The translations under genes and the position numbers were made by a program. The notes beneath the pieces are model-generated. The model had not been told where the DNA came from, made no database searches, and worked only from the letters and a program-made list of their open reading frames with translations. Below are positions 31,595-34,101 of a stretch of 34,101 nt of DNA, in pieces; positions within the stretch are counted from its first letter, which is position 1; every line of letters begins with the position of its first letter. Source of the stretch: a virus; IMG/VR virus record IMGVR_UViG_3300032893_000203, positions 1-34,101 of that record; one strand, given 5' to 3'.

Positions 31595-32623
31595 CTACAC
31601 CAAGCCTCCTTCTTCATACGACAGCCCACCCAGGTGGGCGAGGTCGGGGTCGAACACGGCAGAGCCGGAGCGCACCCGGCTGGGATCGAGCACTATGAAA
31701 GAGTTCTCGGACGGCGCGTACATCGTCTCGGACGGCACCGTGTTGCGGTAGCGGATGACCGAATGACCCCGGCCCAGCAGTTCGCCTCGATAGGTGTCGA
31801 GCAGCCTCTCCAGTTCGTCCGAATTGATGGCGGCCTCGTCTTCATTATAGCCGACCATCGATATCGGGTTGAGGTCGAGATGCCGGGCCTGCACGTAGCG
31901 GCGGATGTCCGGCATGCTGGCATTGGCGATCTTGTTGAGGTCACCGCTGAACCGGGTGCCAGTCAGCCATTCGGGATCGGAGGCCAGGGCGTGGGTGGTG
32001 GCGTCGATGTCGACGGCCAAGTCATCGAAGATCGGGTCATCATCGTGGCCCGGCCCCACCAAGTCATGGGACGGATGGCCGCGCAGCCATTTCTGCGGCA
32101 GCTGGTATTGCGAGCCACGGAAGCGCAGCGGAATGACGCGACCCCCGGAATCGACGCGGGAAGGCAAATTGGTGCCATAAGGGTGAATCACCGTTTCCGG
32201 TTCATATCCAGCAAAATGCTCCGCGATCTGCGGGTCCTGCGAGATGTGCGGCCCCAAATAGCGCGAGACGCTGGTGTCGGGGTCTTCGGCGATGATCGGG
32301 CGCCCCTGCAATTGCGGGAAGTCATAGTCGGTCGGGTCGCCGGAGAACGGGCGATCGATAGCGTCCTCATGGTGAAACGGGAAGTTCCGGGTGCCGTGGT
32401 ATCCGGTAAAGTCGAATCCGAGCGCCCGGGCGCGGTCCTCGATGTCGCGGGGGTCGAGCGACAGGCCCTTGGCGGCGGCTTGGGCGTAGGCCGGCGACTG
32501 ACCCATGACCACGGCAGTGCGGGCAGCGGCATGCGACTCCGGTCCGACCGGGATGGTCGAATGACTGAGAAGCTCCTCGAGTTCAGATAGCCTGGACCTG
32601 ATGATCCGGTCTAGTGCGCCCAT
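31595..32623 (-). CDS. ADP-ribosyltransferase-like protein (ART-PolyVal type, 342 aa)
   Basis: Ribosome site GGGGAG before ATG 32623. Residues 67-78 (ALGFDFTGYHGT) give the His-containing YHGT motif of NAD-binding ADP-ribosyltransferases. HISQDPQIAEHFAGY (126-140) matches the following 'S.DP..A..Y' block. SENSFIVLDPSRVRSGSAVF (305-324), with Glu306 as candidate catalytic acid, matches the 'yVVFDPs.IRS..A.FDP' end of phage ART domains. It would transfer ADP-ribose from NAD to a host target. It sits between terminase and portal and starts with MGALDRII, like the ejection proteins, so injection with DNA is possible (inference). Confidence 0.75.
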   Translation of the reverse strand: MGALDRIIRSRLSELEELLSHSTIPVGPESHAAARTAVVMGQSPAYAQAAAKGLSLDPRDIEDRARALGFDFTGYHGTRNFPFHHEDAIDRPFSGDPTDYDFPQLQGRPIIAEDPDTSVSRYLGPHISQDPQIAEHFAGYEPETVIHPYGTNLPSRVDSGGRVIPLRFRGSQYQLPQKWLRGHPSHDLVGPGHDDDPIFDDLAVDIDATTHALASDPEWLTGTRFSGDLNKIANASMPDIRRYVQARHLDLNPISMVGYNEDEAAINSDELERLLDTYRGELLGRGHSVIRYRNTVPSETMYAPSENSFIVLDPSRVRSGSAVFDPDLAHLGGLSYEEGGLV

Positions 32624-32640
32624 CTCGTCTCCCCGATGGG
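32619..32640 (-). promoter_or_regulatory. Hairpin holding the start codon of the ART-like gene
   Basis: CCCATC (minus strand, 32635-32640) can pair with GATGGG (32619-32624). The ATG start lies in the 3' arm and the GGGGAG ribosome site in the 10-base loop. Six perfect pairs. A plausible translational brake; structure not tested. Confidence 0.4.
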
Positions 32641-32645
32641 ACGAT

Positions 32646-32675
32646 ACCCTACACGACTCCCGAAGCGGTTGTCAA
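32646..32675 (-). promoter_or_regulatory. Candidate sigma70-type promoter before the ART-like gene
   Basis: On the minus strand TTGACA (32670-32675) is followed after 18 bases by TAGGGT (32646-32651, three of six). It fills the 58-base gap between the terminase stop and the ART-like start, leaving room for a normal leader and ribosome site. Confidence 0.45.
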
Positions 32676-32681
32676 GCGGAT

Positions 32682-34101
32682 TTAGCGGCCGTACGGGTTC
32701 TTCGGCCGCTCCGGCAGCGGGGCATCTGGATCGAAGCCCGGAGGCTTCTCGTATGCTTTCGGAACGGTCACCGACAGTACGTCCTTGTCCGACAGTACGC
32801 GCAGCGCCTGCGTGAACGTGTCCGTATAGTCCCAGTACTCGCCGTTCGGCTGGGCACAGACCTCGTCCAGGAATTCATTAGCCCACCCGCTGAACTTGCG
32901 TTCGCTGTCCTTGAGCGATTCATCGGCGGCGGTGGCGCGGCTCTCGGGAATCCACACGAGGCCGGCGTGCGGAATATGCGACACCAGATGCAGACGCATC
33001 ATCTTGTCGTCGTTGCCCGGATTGTAAGGATGAACGAACAGCTTGTGCTTGGCCAACGTCTGAATCAGGCTGATGCCGCTGGCCTTGTCCTCGATGACGA
33101 TCAGGTCGACCTTCTTGCCGGTGCCCGAAATCTCGGACGGAACGACGCCGTACATCGCCGACTTGACTACCGGCCTCACCACGGGGCCGAATGTATTGTG
33201 AGCCTGGGCGCGCACCTTAGTGACGAGGTCAGGCAGTCCGAGATGATCGCGCCATGCATCGAGTAGCATGACGTTGGCTCGATACTTGGGCTTCTCAACT
33301 CCTCCCGGCAGCCGCTCCACGCCAGTCCGGATGTTGAAGACTCCATAAGTGGTACAGGCCGAATAATCGGGGTCGTTCTGCTTGTCATATTGCTTCTCCT
33401 TGAACGCGGAGTCGATCGACATGATCACGTACTGAAAGCTGGGCAGCCCGTTGCGCATCGGCCACAGCTTAAACCATGAACGCTTGACGATGCCGGCCTC
33501 TTCCGGGTCGATCTCCTCGCCATGAATTTCCTGGCGCCCGATCTTGGTACCTTCGTACTGCACGATACGATCGAAGAATGACGGAGCGAGGTTCTCGCGG
33601 TTGTCGTAGGTCGAGCCGGTCGTGGTAATCGTGCCCTTAGCCTGCCGAATCTTCTTGATCAGCGGGATCGGCTTGGGCGTGGTGGTGACGCAGATGGTCG
33701 GGTTGCGGTCGCGATAGCGCAGGCGGCAGGCGAACTGCAGATTGGACCACGCCTCCTCTATCGCCTCGCGCGCCGTGGCCGCCAGTTCGTCGAACCAGCC
33801 ACCATGGAACTGCGGCCCGCGCAGCCGGCCCGGCTCGCTGGCGGCAAAGCCACGAATTTCCGACCCGTTCCACAGCCGGAGTTCGAGATAAGATTTGTTC
33901 CATCCGCCTTGCGGGATGCAGATCGCCGGCAGAATCGACAGAATGCCGGACTCGCCCTCGAAGCAAGTAAAGCGCACGTCGTTGTAGGTCGGCGCCACCA
34001 CGGCCCAGCGAGTGCCGGGCATCGTGCCGGCGTTCCAACAGGTTTCTTCCGCCCCCAGCCGCGTCTTGCCATAGCCACGCCCGCAACGGTTGAGCCATGT
34101 C
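32682..34101 (-). CDS. terL: Terminase large subunit (partial, N-terminus off right edge)
   Basis: The frame is open to the window edge; the first visible codons already encode the Walker A motif GRGYGKT, so the real start is outside. GGWFDE (visible residues about 100-105) is Walker B with the catalytic Glu, and ICVTTTPKP is the coupling motif. The C-terminal nuclease has IMSIDSAFKE (first Asp), LIVIEDKASG and GNDDKMMRL (metal ligands). It is the packaging motor: the ATPase drives DNA through the portal and the nuclease cuts concatemers. It is of the Terminase_6 type. It precedes the ART-like and portal genes. Confidence 0.92.
   Translation of the reverse strand, partial: TWLNRCGRGYGKTRLGAEETCWNAGTMPGTRWAVVAPTYNDVRFTCFEGESGILSILPAICIPQGGWNKSYLELRLWNGSEIRGFAASEPGRLRGPQFHGGWFDELAATAREAIEEAWSNLQFACRLRYRDRNPTICVTTTPKPIPLIKKIRQAKGTITTTGSTYDNRENLAPSFFDRIVQYEGTKIGRQEIHGEEIDPEEAGIVKRSWFKLWPMRNGLPSFQYVIMSIDSAFKEKQYDKQNDPDYSACTTYGVFNIRTGVERLPGGVEKPKYRANVMLLDAWRDHLGLPDLVTKVRAQAHNTFGPVVRPVVKSAMYGVVPSEISGTGKKVDLIVIEDKASGISLIQTLAKHKLFVHPYNPGNDDKMMRLHLVSHIPHAGLVWIPESRATAADESLKDSERKFSGWANEFLDEVCAQPNGEYWDYTDTFTQALRVLSDKDVLSVTVPKAYEKPPGFDPDAPLPERPKNPYGR

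Noticed and set aside
29885-32590. A 901-codon open frame on the plus strand
   Set aside because: It is antisense to the portal and ART-like genes, whose sequences are recognisable. It has no ribosome site of note and its protein is Leu/Val/Gly/Arg low-complexity typical of the antisense frame of GC-rich genes.

Overview
This window is a stretch of a tailed double-stranded DNA phage genome, with every supported gene on the minus strand. Read from right to left, it runs in the classical order of a virion morphogenesis block. The short-tail (podovirus-like) architecture is inferred from three things: no tape-measure protein, two adaptor-like proteins plus a large nozzle-like protein, and a cluster of internal/ejection-type proteins. 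Several genes have clear AGGAG-type ribosome sites, and stop/start overlaps (ATGA, TAATG, GTGA, TTGA) are frequent, so most of it is probably one or a few long operons. The DNA is GC-rich, and the lysis locus has a lipobox outer-membrane-spanin-like protein, so a Gram-negative host is likely. The exact host cannot be read from the sequence. There is no integrase, replication gene, tRNA, rRNA or CRISPR array.

Right end (34.1-28.7 kb): large terminase (runs off the right edge), an ADP-ribosyltransferase-like protein with its own candidate promoter and a start-codon hairpin, then a 900-residue portal protein. Next (28.9-23.5 kb) come two small proteins, a GroES-like co-chaperonin, a scaffold-like protein, two head proteins, a Mu gpT-type major capsid protein, an HNH-like endonuclease and a head/neck structural protein. 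From 23.5 to 19.1 kb there is a run of small proteins. It includes four tandem paralogues that appear undescribed, and two genes that share 161 bases in different frames. An adaptor-like protein and a degenerate zinc-ribbon protein follow.

Middle (19.1-12.2 kb): a 1071-residue fibre made of about 15 repeats with an AT-rich, probably exchanged tip. A three-gene sugar/modification cassette follows (GT-A-like glycosyltransferase, RmlB-like dehydratase, SAM methyltransferase). Then comes a compact lysis cassette of overlapping small genes: coiled-coil/TM protein, holin-like protein, Rz-like and Rz1-like proteins, and a 45-residue membrane peptide. No endolysin is visible.

Left part (12.2-0 kb): a gp4-like adaptor, a second fibre-like protein, a nozzle-like protein, and then four internal/ejection-type proteins. 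The series ends with a small unknown protein and a polyvalent-type protein carrying an EIQSDWHQ motif, which runs off the left edge. Several of these last proteins and the ADP-ribosyltransferase-like protein begin with the same short MGA[IL]-type amphipathic start. This raises the idea that they are co-packaged and injected as effectors.
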